A stretch of DNA of 64,000 nt, from contig JAVMKO010000004.1 of the NCBI GenBank assembly GCA_032164245.1, positions 31,039,626 to 31,103,625 of the forward strand, given 5' to 3'. Position 1 is the stretch's first letter. Each line of letters starts with the position of its first letter. The translations under genes were made by a program, and so were the position numbers. A model generated the notes under the pieces. It saw only the letters and a list, made by a program, of their open reading frames with translations. It was not told the DNA's origin and made no database searches. This stretch comes from Sternotherus odoratus (lineage: Eukaryota; Chordata; Testudines; Kinosternidae). Below, piece by piece: positions 1 to 11,680 of this stretch.

Positions 1-2104
1 TTATAAACTGTACTGCAATTTTATCTATACCTCACAGTGGACATGTGCACCTCCCATGTTTACATGAAACAGGCTCCAGATAATGACCTGTTATCCAGTT
101 AGGAAAAGACAATGGTGGGCCATTAGAGTTAATGGAAAGTCATTGAGCCTTCCCATTTCTTAAACTGAGAGAGGATTCCCACATTTGGAATACAGATAAA
201 TCAGCCTGGAAAGGAGAGATGAGAAGTGCGGAGTGAGAGAAAGCCTTTTGAAAACAGGCTTGTGTCTGTGAGGGTTTGTTTTATTTTTAATCCAGAAATT
301 GAGGTACTGTCACTTGGTGGGTGCTGTCCCTGAAATGCTGGATTCTCCCTATGGCTAAGGTTATGCGGGGAAGCTGTTTAAAGACAATAGGTATTAGAAA
401 AGGGATTTTTTCCAATCTGGCAGTATAAAACCTGAGGCTGCATTTTTACATTTATTTTCTGTGCAACTTGTATGTTGCTTCATCTTAGAAAAGCCACAGA
501 TTCAGTTAAATCATCCTCTTGTTGGTTTTTACCCATGCAGGTCTCTGTTGTGCAGACTGTGTGGAGTGTGTATGCCTAAGTAAGCTGGTGTCTGGGAGGC
601 TGGCTTCATGCCTTCAAAGGTGACAAACCAGAAGGGAATGTCTGAGTGTTTCATAGTTAAGAATTTGGAGAGAGTGGATTTGGGGATACTCTGGACTTGA
701 AGAGCTATTGGTGTTGCCCTGCAAAGAGTAACTAGACTGATGGAAGCCAGGGTGAGACCCTGTGCTTGTGGGCAGGCTTTTGGTGTAAGTGGTCTGAACC
801 AAAGCTGTACAACATTAAAGGCACTCAAGACTACAGAGCAGTTGGTGACAGAACCTCTGATTGGTCTGGGTGATCACCACAATGTGTCACTGTAACAATT
901 CAAGATGTACCAGAGTGAATCATGATGCAGGGTGCCAAGAGTGTTCTTGAAGTTTGTGATCCAACTTACTGTTGGGATTCAAAAGCTCCATATCCACCAA
1001 AGGTAAAGGCAGATGTCTTGTTACCTCTGAAAGCAAATGCCTGAGAAAAATTGTATTAAATTCAATTAATTTATAACAAATGCTGAGATTTGTTACTGCA
1101 CCCAAACCCCCTTCTATCAAAAGTTATTTAGAAAAGAAAATGAAATATTTGGATCATGTGTTAAGAAGGAAGTCAGAGTATCTGTCATGCCACTTCATAC
1201 CAGTGGGGAGGTGATGAAACATGTAATAGAGGCTGACGGAAAGAATCCCTTTGCTTAACAGCATTAACAGAATGAAAACTTATGGGACATAACAACATTA
1301 AGGACATGTAGACTGTGGCCCAGGATAGGCAGGGATGGTGGACCCTTGTTTGTGCCCTATGCGACTAGTGTGGGGAGGATTCAGCTATATAGTGAAAGTC
1401 ACATAAGAGCAAACAGTTTTGAGGCTACAACAGCACAGATAGCAGGGACAAGATCAGCATCAGAAAGGAGTTCTCATAGTCTGCAGCCTAACCACTAATG
1501 AGAGAAGACATAATGTGACATCTAAAATTCAAGGAGCATCAAGTAAACTATAGTAATCCAGAGACTGCAAATTGAATTGAGAAAAGTTCAGACATATACC
1601 TCCAAGAGACAGTCCATGACTCTTTTAGATGTTTTTACTACAAGCACAGTATCACTTCTGGGGTTTTTTTTCTGATTGTACCTATCAGAGTGTATTCTCA
1701 TCCATTTCTTCACCTTTATCAGGCATTAGGAAAGCAGAGAGACTGTTGTATCTGTACCTATCATAGAACTGTCAAAAGAATAATTGAGGGTGCAAAAGAA
1801 ATTCCAGGCTTTTTTTTAAAAAAATAGTTCATGTACTTACTTTCAACTCACTTGCATTATTTGAAATGCAGTCATGGAGACAAAGGTTAATCCAATATAA
1901 CATTGTAGCAGCATTATTAGGATTTTCTTAAGAATAAGCAAATTATCCTGACATCAGCAGTGATTTCCATTTCTGCTAAAACTCTGCAAATAAAGTGAAA
2001 GTCACATAAATATAAAAAAGTACAGATGATAAAATTTCTAAGACATATTCTTCTCTCTGATATGTATGCAAAGTGTATGGATAATTTAGTGGAGATAATC
2101 CTAT
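1..2104. other. Unassigned non-coding DNA
   Basis: This stretch has no supportable gene. The open frames in it are short and overlap on both strands. The segment around 540-900 is less AT-rich and has the look of a dispersed repeat, but I could not place it in a family. Confidence 0.6.
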
Positions 2105-2261
2105 CTCATAGAACTAGAAGGACCTAGAATACATAGCAGGACCAAGTACTGTCCCCTGACAGATTTTTTTGCCCCAGATCCCTAAACAGCTCCCTCAAAA
2201 ATTGGGCTCACAACCCTGGGTTTAGCAGGCCAATGCTCAAACCACTGAGCTATCCCTCCCC
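2105..2261 (-). mobile_element. tRNA-derived SINE (turtle Cry-type)
   Basis: Read on the minus strand, the element starts at 2261 with a GGGGAGGGATAGCTCAGTGG head, which is a tRNA-like pol III A-box region. A 'GCCTGCTAAACCC' anticodon-arm-like stretch follows, then a B-box-like segment, the 'TTAGGGATCTGGGGCAAAAA' body and a 'GGGGACAGTACTTGGTCCTG' tail ending near 2105. The same block order occurs at 11256-11447 and 60509-60695. This organisation matches the tRNA-derived SINEs known from turtles. The B box is partly decayed, so the copy is old and probably silent. Confidence 0.88.
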
Positions 2262-4386
2262 GCAAAGAGCTAACAATTATTGCAAAAGAAAAATAATGTG
2301 GCTAGCTCAGCTGTATCTAATATATCTAATATATCTACTATATAGATACATGCATATCAGCAACACTGCAGCAGCTTTTTCACTAATTCTGAGATTGGTT
2401 GTCCATACAGACAGAAGAATCCACTACCTGGGAAACATGAAAGTCCTTGAGACTTTGGAAGGTTTTAGGATCCTGCATAAGAATGTAGAACTAGTCTATG
2501 TAGTGTGTAAATGTAGAACTCAACCCTAACTAGAAAAGTAGGTGGATCTTTTTATCTCTAGTCCTGAACAGTGTCTGGGTCCCTCTTTGAGGGAGGAGAA
2601 CCATTAGGGTCAGCGGCAGGAGAGTCCTTCAGAGAGAAATCCTAGGAACAGACATGCTGCAGAGGAAGTTGAGGTTGTTGAAATTAAGCAGTGTTTGTTG
2701 CTGTTTAAGTTAGGACAACATTCAATTCTTAATTTGTAATGAAATATGTGCTAGTGCTTAAGCATTTTTTTTTAAAGTATTTCATGACAGGCTCAGCCCT
2801 GGTAAGCCCTGGCACAAAGTAAGCACTAACACCATCCAGTCTATGTTCTGTGTGAAGACCAAGGTGGGAAAGCATTCATAGGCTTTTTCAGACATTTGGA
2901 ATGTAGGAAGCCTTTAACCACTTCCTGGTTAAATGCAGAGCTGGAATGGAAGTGGTGTCTTCACCCTCATTATGTGGGGTGTCTCTTCCAATTTGCCAAA
3001 AATTAACCTTTTAAAAGTAATGAATTCAATAAGAAATGTATGTGTCAAATCATATGAAAGGAGCACATTTTTTTCAAGAAAGACAATTTAAGATTACAGA
3101 TTCTTTAATATTTAATTTTAAGATTTATAGCACATTTGCTGAAGTATCCGTTTTGGAGCACTGACACCTTTTTACAACTTTTTATCTTGCTTGTGCTTTG
3201 CCAGCCTGAAATACGTGGTGATTTACATACCCTGTCCCAAGAGCCCGCTATTTGTCTGACAGGTGTTGGAATAGTAGTTGACAACTTTAATAAGAAAATG
3301 GAATGGAGAAATAGAAGAGGAGTAAATTAAAATAGTCATTCATTACTTTGATTCTGGTTTTGATAAAGAAATAGTATCCAGTCATGAATAGATATTCACT
3401 AATTATGAGCATAGAATTAATCATTGTCTTGAATCAGACAGTAGAAGTAATTCATGATATTTAATTCAGTGTTTCCCTGTTAGAAATAAATAAGCATATG
3501 GATTCCGGTAGAGGAGAAGGACATTTATGGTTGATTAGGAAACACTTACTGGCTTTGCCACAGCTTCCTGTGTCAAAGGACTTCTCAAAGTCCAAATACA
3601 TTTAGTAAACAATTCTATTTCAGCTCTTAACTTACTCAGTTGCATATAGAATTCTGGGATTTTCTAAAGAGTTTCAGGGAGCCATTTTTAAACTCACAAC
3701 TGGTATTTCTCCTGTTTCCCTAATTGTTTGTGCCTACCTTGTGGAATTGATAAAACTGCTAAAATAATGAGGAGAAAAACCAGTAACATTTTCTCCCCAC
3801 CCCCATTTTTTGATGGCTCATGCAAGAGAGGACATAGTGTTGCCAACAATTGTAATGTTATGCGTCTCTTGATATTTAGTTTTTTTGCTTTGTTTCTTAA
3901 AGTCCCAAACATTGAGTTCCTGTGATTGTGTAAAAATAGCAGCTTTCTTTATATGAAAGTTTCTATTCATTTTGGCTGCAGTGAAAAGCTTCTACATCTG
4001 ACTCAAGTGCACCCTGAAGGCTCAGATGACAGATAAAATGAACCTAACATTATTATTTAAAAAGAAATCTCATGGCTTTAAATCCTCTCAGGTATAGCTG
4101 ATGATTTCTGAATGCTTGAGGTTGTTAATATTGGGCAATAGCATTGTGACTTTTGTTCCTCCTCCCTAGTGAGATTAGATGGGACAGTGACTTTTGTCCC
4201 ATAACTAAATGGATGCTGTACTGTGGAGTGAATGGATCTTTGTCTAAGTGCTTTGCTTCTCCTGTTATCTAACAGCATACCAGACAGAGCAAGTTGTGCA
4301 CTGCCTAATATGCTTAGGTTTGAATCTAGAACTTTCTAAGTGACCTCACAGCACATTCAGGAGACTGGCCCACTGAATAAATGTCT
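2262..4386. other. Unassigned AT-rich DNA
   Basis: No gene was found. A short ATATCT-like tandem stretch lies near 2312-2345. Open frames at 2233-2529 and 3136-3330 lack recognisable domains, and the first overlaps the SINE. Confidence 0.6.
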
Positions 4387-4544
4387 GTTGCCTTGTGCTC
4401 CAGATGAGCTCTCAGTAGTTCGGTGCAGCAGTTTAGTTTGAATCTAAAATCTGAACGATCACTTTAGTGATCGTTCAGATTTTAGATTCAAACTAAGAAC
4501 TTCTGCACCAAACTACTGAGAGCTCATCTGAAGCACAAGGCAAC
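4387..4544. repeat. 158-bp near-perfect hairpin palindrome
   Basis: The left arm (4387-4463, 77 nt) is the reverse complement of the right arm (4466-4544, 79 nt) apart from three mismatches and a 2-nt bulge. A 2-nt loop separates them. The centre reads GAACGATCACT, TT, AGTGATCGTTC. Two of the three mismatches become G-U wobbles in a minus-strand transcript, so that strand would fold better. No clear target-site duplication flanks it. It could be a foldback transposable element, a young inverted duplication, or a source of long hairpin RNA; it is much longer than a typical pre-miRNA stem. Confidence 0.9.
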
Positions 4545-7277
4545 AAGGCTGAGCCACTGGTGTTTTAAGGGGGAAAGGCATTATTTGTAAAATGGGCTTT
4601 TCAGACTATAAATTATACAGTCACTTGGGACAATTCCAAAGGATCACTCAAGGGCATAGTATACCTCTCTCAGCTAGTTCATTTAATTTACTTTCAGTGT
4701 TCAATTCTATCTAAGGGTACTCTTCATTTTTACACTTTGATGTCCTTACTGTGATCTTACCCTCTGATTCTTAAACTGAGGATCATTATAATAAAAAGTT
4801 ATTTTTTTTTAGAAAGTGAAAATAAAGGTTTTGATGCATATGCTATTTTTGTGGCATAAATGAGCTCAAATGGGTCTTAATAGTTAATCTGAAGCTATTC
4901 AATAAACTTGTATAAGTTCAGTAGGCCAAATTCTACTCTCTCAACTCCAGTCCATGTTCCCAAAAGAGTTGCTGGTAAAGTGTAAGTTCATAACAAGAAA
5001 TAGAAGAAAAGAAACATCACAAAAAAGTAGCTTTTTTGCAACATGATGACTTTAAAGAGTTACGGTAAGCTGCTTCATTAAGTGAACAACAAAAAAAAGT
5101 GTGATGAAAACAGAGGGATACATCATCCCCTATGTGACTGCTCATGTGGAGTTTCCTTCTCTTCCTCTTTACATCAAGGAAATTAGATGTTCCCATTCCC
5201 ACTCCCACAGTTAGTTTACACACACTTTTTAAAAAATAGTCTAAGCTAATAGGAAAAACTGGTCTAGTTAAGTGTGCAGCCCCTGTTGTAACTGAGGGAG
5301 TTGCTCATTTAACTGAAGTGAGTTCTATGATGTACTGGATAAGGTCTTGCTCTTCTGATGTAACAGACAAGCTAGAGACAAAGAATTCAAGGATCCCCGG
5401 GGCTGTGAGAGGTAAAAATAATTTGCTATAGGTTAACTGACTTTGCAGTCGTAGTGCCTCCTGTCCCAGATTGTACTTGCATGTATCAGGAAAGATCCTG
5501 CATTTTGTCCCAGTAACCACTTCTCTTAGAACACCTTCCCAGAGAGGGATTACCTGATTTGAGATTTGCTCACAGTGTTGGTGATAGGTTGATGTTGTGA
5601 AAAATGGAATGATGGCACAGGAGATCAATTTTTAATAACTGGATAGGCTTATTATATGAACACATTATATATCATTCATATAAAGAATGTTGACCATAAT
5701 GCATAACATTCCTACCTTTCTTTGTAATCCTGTCATGCTTACTCCTTCTCTTCAGTTGTCTTAAACCTCACCTTCTCACTCTAACCTCCTGTGCTGGTGG
5801 GAGAGGGAATTTTGCCCTTCTGATTATTGCTTCCTTTTCCCTGAACTCCACAAACTAAAAAAAAAAAATCACCACAAGAATCTGAATTTCAAGTACTGTT
5901 AGAAATCCCGGGCCCTTCCTTTTTTCCTCACCACTTCCTTATAGTAAAGATTCATCATGCAGCTATGACATCACATCAAGGATCCCATAATTTTAAGGAA
6001 AAAAGAAGTTATCTAATCAAAACATTTTCTAAAATTGACCATAATTCAACTCAAATTCCTACAAAAAGTACAAAAAGTAACAAATCATTTTAATTAAAGT
6101 AAAATTCAAACATATGCATATTATACTGACAGCCTCAAGAAGTACTGTGAGGGAACCTATGGTTCAAAATTTATGACCATGCAATTAAGAATAAACAAGA
6201 TGAACTAAAGAAAGGGCACAGGGGTCTTAGAACTATTGGCCAAGAGTTTCTAAAGTGTGTTTGAGTATCCAAACTTAAATTAAAATAATTTTTTGGAAGT
6301 GCTGAGCAAACAGGTCTCTGAAAACCAGACTACTTTGAACTTTTCACGTTAGGCAACTAGAAATAGAAATAGACAAAATATCACATCACTTTTAGAAATC
6401 TTGCCTATATTGTTAAAGTGTGAGTCTTATATGTTGAAACTACTTTCCCTTTTATCTTAAGTTCTGTGCCAAAATTATTACTTTCTGAGATAGGCATGAA
6501 ATTACTTGAGAATTCATGAGACTTTTTTTGATGTGTTTGTATAAAATTTTACATAATAACAGATTCTCCTGGGAAAAGTGTAATTTAATCACTTGTATTA
6601 TTTAACTCAATCATCCATTTTCTTTGTTACTGTAATGACTTCGTGTCAAAGGTGCTAATGCTTAGCCTGTATTTCTATGAGTTCCTCAAGTAATTAGATT
6701 AGAAATTATGCATTGAGAAGCTCTTTATAATTCTTAGCAGTTCAAGACTTATGTCAGTATTTTAATCAAGCAGCAAATGATGTATTTCTCAGCCTATTTT
6801 CAGTTCTCGTTTTGAATTACAATTTGTATACATTACAACACATGCCTTTCGTTAGGCAAAGCAAATCACTATACTATTTTATCTTTTCCCATTCTCTATA
6901 GTGAGAAGCAAGAAACAGTTACTTCAGAGTCAAACCACACCGTGTTGTCTAAATATACATAATTAGAACATCAGTAAGCAAATGTGATTATAATAACTCT
7001 AATGCAGCTACAGCATGTATTATCCAAATCAGTCTAAATTGATTCTTGTAGATATTTATCTAGATTGTTAATGGAATATGCAACTTTTAATATAGAAAAT
7101 GGTCTGACTTTTTATTATCTTTCTGTGTTTGCATAGTGCTGAACCTTCATTTTCCCAGAAAAGCTGATATAGCTCTCATAGGCTTTTATGATTATGATAG
7201 CAATGCACTGCCAACCTATCCTGGTTCAAATTCTGTTCAGTATAAAACATGAAGACCCATTTGTGGTTACAAAAGTA
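4545..7277. other. Unassigned AT-rich DNA
   Basis: I see no gene or recognisable repeat here. The longest frame, at 5305-5628 on the minus strand, has no domain I recognise. Confidence 0.6.
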
Positions 7278-7920
7278 CAGTAAAACCTCCATTTACGGGA
7301 CTAATTCGGGCGAGGGGGTGTCCGTTAAATGAAAATGTCTGTTATTTAATAAAAAAAAAACACGAGCTGTTGGAGCACGGGGTCGGGGCGGTAGCTCCGC
7401 AGCCTGCCCGCTGCCGGGACCCGGGTGGCAGCCGGGAGCTGTCAGCCAGCCCGCCCGGATCCTGGCTGCTGGGACCCGGGCGGGAGCCGTCAGCCAGCCC
7501 ACCCGGGTTCCGGCTGCTGGGACCCGGGCGGCATCCGTCAGCCAGCCAGCCAGCCTGGGTCCCGGCTGCTGGGACCCGGGCGGCAGCCAGCAGCCGGGAC
7601 CCGGGAGGGCTGGCTGACGGCTCTCACCCGGGTCCCAGCAGCCGGGACCCGGGTGGGCTGGCAGCGGGGAGCCGGCAGTCAGCCCGCCGGCTGCCTGGAC
7701 CCGGACGACAGCGGGGAGCCGGCAGGCAGCCCGCCCGCTGCCTGGACCCGGGCGGCAGTGGGGAGCCGGCAGGCAGCCCGCTGTCTGCCTGGACCTGGGA
7801 GGCAGCAGGGAGCCGGCAGCCAGCCCGCCTGCTGCCTGGACCCGGACGGCAGCGGGGAGCCGGCAGTCAGCCCCCGAAAAATGGATTTGGGATGCATCAG
7901 ACTTGCTCATAAATTTTGTC
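7278..7920 (+). mobile_element. Tigger/pogo-like element with minisatellite core, 3' end lost
   Basis: The element begins after a TA at 7276-7277 with CAGTAAAACCTCCATTTA, a terminal inverted repeat of the TcMar-Tigger style, followed by 'GTCCGTTAAAT' and an A-run. The interior is a very GC-rich tandem array. The block at 7881-7920, containing GGGATGCATCAGACTTGCTC, matches the far side of the second copy at 54427-55010. In that copy the sequence continues to an opposite terminal repeat; here homology stops at 7920 and a different GC-rich sequence begins, so the 3' terminus is missing. No transposase is encoded, so the element would have been moved in trans. Long open frames crossing it on both strands are products of the GC-rich repeat. 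Confidence 0.75.
7380..7875. repeat. GC-rich minisatellite, about 47-bp units
   Basis: The array consists of degenerate units built around 'GGACCCGGGCGGCAGCCGG' and 'GCCGGCAGCCAGCCCGCC'. Unit orientation flips inside it: about 7468-7505 is the inverted complement of about 7607-7650, so a strong intramolecular hairpin is possible. The same unit fills the second element at 54525-54890, which shows the minisatellite belongs to the transposon and not to the locus. Confidence 0.8.
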
Positions 7921-8140
7921 AGCCCCCTCCCCCGGCACCCAGTAGCCTCCCCCCACCCCCCTTTGCTTCTCCCGGCCGGGCCACGCGGCCAGAGCGCATG
8001 CGGGGGTTGGGGCCCACGGGCGGTGGGAGACCGCCCCGGGGGGGGGGGGGGCGGTGGGAGACCGGCCGGGGGGGGGGGGGCCACACGATCTGGATACGGG
8101 GCCCCAAAATTCCTGTCGCCGGCCCTGCCCCAGTACAATG
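7921..8140. other. GC-rich segment with G-runs
   Basis: This sequence replaces the expected Tigger 3' end. It holds a 14-G run at 8038-8051 and a 13-G run at 8068-8080. Both follow copies of a 'CGGTGGGAGACCG' motif that recur with a period of about 31 bp. The run density makes G-quadruplex formation plausible. It may be another unclassified element. Confidence 0.6.
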
Positions 8141-9491
8141 TATGGTCAGTACCTTTAGAGAGGAGGAGAAGTGGAACAAAGAGACGAGAAACAGTACTAA
8201 ACCCTAGTCCATTCTAAGTTTAAAAAACGAACACACAAAAATGTATATGTTGAAATCATGGCTTCATTTATGCAATGGAAAAGATCCCACTGATTTCAAG
8301 GAGACCAGGACTTCACCCCTAGACTTGTAATACAGAGTAACTATGAATATAATTTTAAAAATCAGACACAGTATCAAATCCGAAGATCTCTCATTAAAAA
8401 AATGGGACCTATTTTTTAAATGCTCTCATCCCTGAGTTGCTAAGCAACAGAGAAAATGAAGAATAAAAGGCTATGTTCATTTATGCCAGCTAAGGATCTG
8501 GTTTGAGGTTTTTATAAATGTTCTGAAATATATCTTGGCTTTAGATAATTGGTATTTTAATGAAGTCAATATGTGAATGCATTTCACATTTTAAATTGAA
8601 AAAAGTTAGATTTGGAAAAATTTGAACCAGTTATAATTTTGACCTAGAGGATTGTATATAAACAGCTCTTTCTTAAACATATCTGTCCATAGGAAGCACA
8701 TTGACCTCTCAGCAAAATATATGATTTAGGTTTTGTTCTGGCAGTGCTATTATCACCCAGAAATAGCATGGGAGTGTAAAACAAAATTCAATATTGTTTT
8801 CAATGCCAGTAAGTTTAGGAAGTGCTGTAATATCACTGTACGTTTCACTCAAGATTGAAGACATAGTTTAAGATATAAGTCAGGAACAAATCAAGTACTA
8901 AAGATACCTAGTTCTGGACAACTGACATTTAAAAAAAGAAAGCTGGAATTTTCAAAGTAATATAAAGGAGTTAAGTAAAATGAAGTTTTGGCACCTAAAG
9001 CACAGACAGAATATGTATGTCTGAAAACTAGATTGCTTCCTATATACAGCAAGTTCATTAAAGAAATACAGTACTTTACCAGGTCCCCAATTTTCCTTAT
9101 CCTATGTTTATTTAATATATGAAAGGACTGATCTTGTAATCTCTGCAGATGAAAAATATTAACAAGTAAATCACAAAACTTGTTCACTAGTGTCAACAAT
9201 GACCAGTTCTGACCTACCATTAAAATATTTAATACCCATAATTGCTCACTTCAGACCAAACCCTGATTTTTATAAAGTTACATTTAAGGAAGAAAACCCA
9301 TGATTCAATGCTGACAGTTTCACTAGTTATCAAACATTCTAATTCCCATTTTTGTGGAAAGTTCATTGAGAAGTTGTGGCAAGTTGTAGCCTTTGGATGT
9401 TTTTCAGAGCCAGGGTAAATTTTAAAAATAATTTGTTTCATTTAAAAAAGTGGCATAGGGCTTAACCTTGCACTATCAAATTCAATGGAAC
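8141..9491. other. Unassigned AT-rich DNA
   Basis: No gene or recognisable repeat was found. Frames at 8891-9220 and 9229-9441 on the minus strand have no known domain. Confidence 0.6.
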
Positions 9492-10885
9492 AAAAGAACA
9501 TAAGAACATCATAGTGGGTCAGAAAAAAGGTTCATGTAGCCCAGTAGCCTGTCTTCCTACAGTGGCCAAATGCCAGGTGCCCCAGAGGGAATGAACAAAG
9601 CAGGAAATCATCAAGTGATCCATCTCCTGTCACCCCATTCCCAGCTTCTGGCAAACACTATCCCTGCCCATCCTGGCAAATTGTCATTGTTGGACCTATC
9701 CTCCATGAAATTATCTAACTCTTTTTTGAACTCTGATATAGCCTTGGCCTTCACAACATCCTCTGGCAAAGAGATCCCCATGTTGACTGTGCATTGTGTG
9801 AAGAAATACTTCCTTTTGTTTGTTTTAAACCTGCTGCCTATTTATTTCCATTGATCACCCCTAGTTCTTGTACTACAAGTAAATAACACTTCCTTATTTA
9901 CTTTCTTCACACCAGTTATGATTTTATAGACCTCTATCATATCCCCCCATAGTCATCTCTTTTCCAAGCTGAAAACTCCCAATCTTATTAATCTTTCCTC
10001 ATATGGAAACTGTACTATACCCCTAATCATTTTTATTTTCCTTTTCTAAACCTTTTCAAATTCCAATATTTTTTTTGAGATGGGGCAACCACATCTGCAG
10101 GAAGTATTCAAGATGTGGCATACCATTTACATAGAGGCAATGTGATAATTTCTGTTTTATTATCTATCACTTTCTTAATGATTCTCAACATTCTGTTATC
10201 TTTTTTGACTGCCAGTGCACATTGAATGGATGTTTTCAGAGAACTAGCCACAATGACTCCAAAAATCTCTCTCTTGAGTAGTAACAGCTAATTTAGACCC
10301 CATCATTTTGTATGTATAGTTGGGATTATGTTTTCCAAAGTGCATTACTTTGCATTTATCAACATTGAATTTCATCTGTCATTTTGTTGCCCAGTCACCC
10401 AGTTTTGTGAAATCCCTTCGTAGCTGTTCACTGCCTGCTTTGGACTTTTATATATCACCTGCACATTTTGCCACCTCACTGTTTACCCCTTTTTCCAGAT
10501 CATGTATAAACATGTTGAATAGGACTGATCCCAGAACAGACCCTTGGGGAACACCACTATTTATCTCCCTCCATTCTGAAAACTGACAATTTATTCCTAT
10601 CCTTTGTTTCCTATTTTTTAATCAGTTACTAATCCATGAGAGGACCTTCCCTCTGATCCCATGACTGCTTAGTTTGCTTAAGAATCTTTGGTGAGGGACC
10701 TTGTCAAAGGGTTTCTGAAAATCTAAGTACATTATGACCAGTGTATTCCCCCTTTACAGCATGCTTGTTCACCCCCTCAAAGAATTCTAGTAGATTGGTG
10801 AGACATGATTTCCCTTTACAAAAACCATATTGTCTCTTCACCAAGAAGTTAGTTCATATATGTGTCTGACAATTCTGTTTTGTTG
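9492..10885 (-). mobile_element. CR1 LINE fragment (3' half of ORF2 and 3' UTR)
   Basis: On the minus strand this runs from an RT region near 10885 to a 3' tail of CATAAGAA-type octamers near 9492. It is homologous along its length to the CR1 fragment at 54095-55766, whose open frame still shows the RT motifs. Here the reading frame is broken by many stops, and the FADD catalytic motif has decayed to roughly CAGD (around 10470). In CR1 the protein nicks target DNA and reverse-transcribes the element RNA. This copy is 5'-truncated, as is usual for CR1, and is dead. The plus-strand frames at 9570-9854 and 10320-10586 are antisense shadows. Confidence 0.88.
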
Positions 10886-10942
10886 TTGATTTATAGGCTC
10901 TTAGGATTGTAAATCCAATTGTCTTGTCTAATTGAATAGTTA

Positions 10943-11680
10943 GTGCATGGGAAGTTGGGTTGTAAATCTACAGTGAACTCACATGCCAGGCACACACTGT
11001 CCATGTGGACCCTGCTAAAAGTTCTTTGGTGTGCACTGACCTACTCTTCTGGATTTCTAATTGAAACTGCAATCATTGCCTTTAGTGATTATCCTTTCCT
11101 AGTACTGGTGAGGAGAACCTGTGCTTTTTCTAATTACATTTCTTAGTTGCCTTTGATGCTGATGACCATGAGGTTCTGGTAGGAGATATGGTACTACCAG
11201 CAGGAATGTGTGTAATTCCTCTAGAGGGGTTCAATAAAATGCTAGCTGGAATATTGGGAGGGAGACATAGCTCAGTGGTTTGAGCATTGGCCTGCTAAAC
11301 CCATGGTTCTGAGCTCAATCCTTGAGGTGGGTTTAGGGATCTGGGGCAAAAATCTGTTACATTATTTAGTTGGGGATTGGTCATGCTTTGAGCAGGGAGT
11401 TGGACTAGATGATCTTCTGAGGTCCCTTTTTACCCTGACGTTCTATGTCCCAAACTATGGTCTTGAGCAGCTGGTTTTCCACTTCCAAGGGCTCTCTTCT
11501 GTTGGGTATCACAGGGCAATACGTTCTCCCTGCTGCTGTTAAATTTGTAAGTGAAGCAAGCAAATGAGTTAGTGAGGAAACATAGAGTGCAATATTTTCC
11601 ATATGCTGATGATACTCTGCCCTTTTCCATCACATAACAGTCTGGTGCAGTGAAAGAAAAAATGCCAGTGTCTTTATAGA
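10943..11680 (+). mobile_element. L2-like LINE remnant, interrupted by a SINE
   Basis: Two decayed pieces flank the SINE at 11256-11447. The left piece, around 11135-11180, translates to fragments like AFD-x-DDHEVL, resembling the L2 'SAAFDTVDH' block. The right piece, around 11490-11620, carries a degraded 'GVPQGS..SPLL' block and then 'YADDT' (around 11601-11615), which are RT motifs in the order expected for L2-clade LINEs. Several frameshifts separate them. The boundaries are approximate, and a related LINE clade is possible. Confidence 0.5.
11256..11447 (+). mobile_element. tRNA-derived SINE with CR1-like tail
   Basis: The head GGGAGGGAGACATAGCTCAG carries the A box, and the B-box-like region lies near 11310-11325. 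The body 'TTAGGGATCTGGGGCAAAAA' is followed by a 3' segment, 'GCTTTGAGCAGGGAGTTGG' through 'CTAGATGATCTTCTGAGGTC' to TTCTATG. That 3' segment closely matches the 3' end of the CR1 copy at 28950-29345. Such a shared tail lets LINE machinery mobilise the SINE. It sits inside an L2-like remnant and is therefore younger than it. Confidence 0.88.

Noticed and set aside
2243..2261. tRNA gene from the A-box-like sequence of the SINEs
   Set aside because: The tRNA-like head is degenerate and continues into a SINE body; no complete cloverleaf is formed.
7293..8207. Open frames of 281 (minus) and 260 (plus) residues over the same DNA
   Set aside because: They are Pro/Gly/Ala-rich translations of the GC-rich minisatellite and its neighbour, open on both strands because stop codons are AT-rich.
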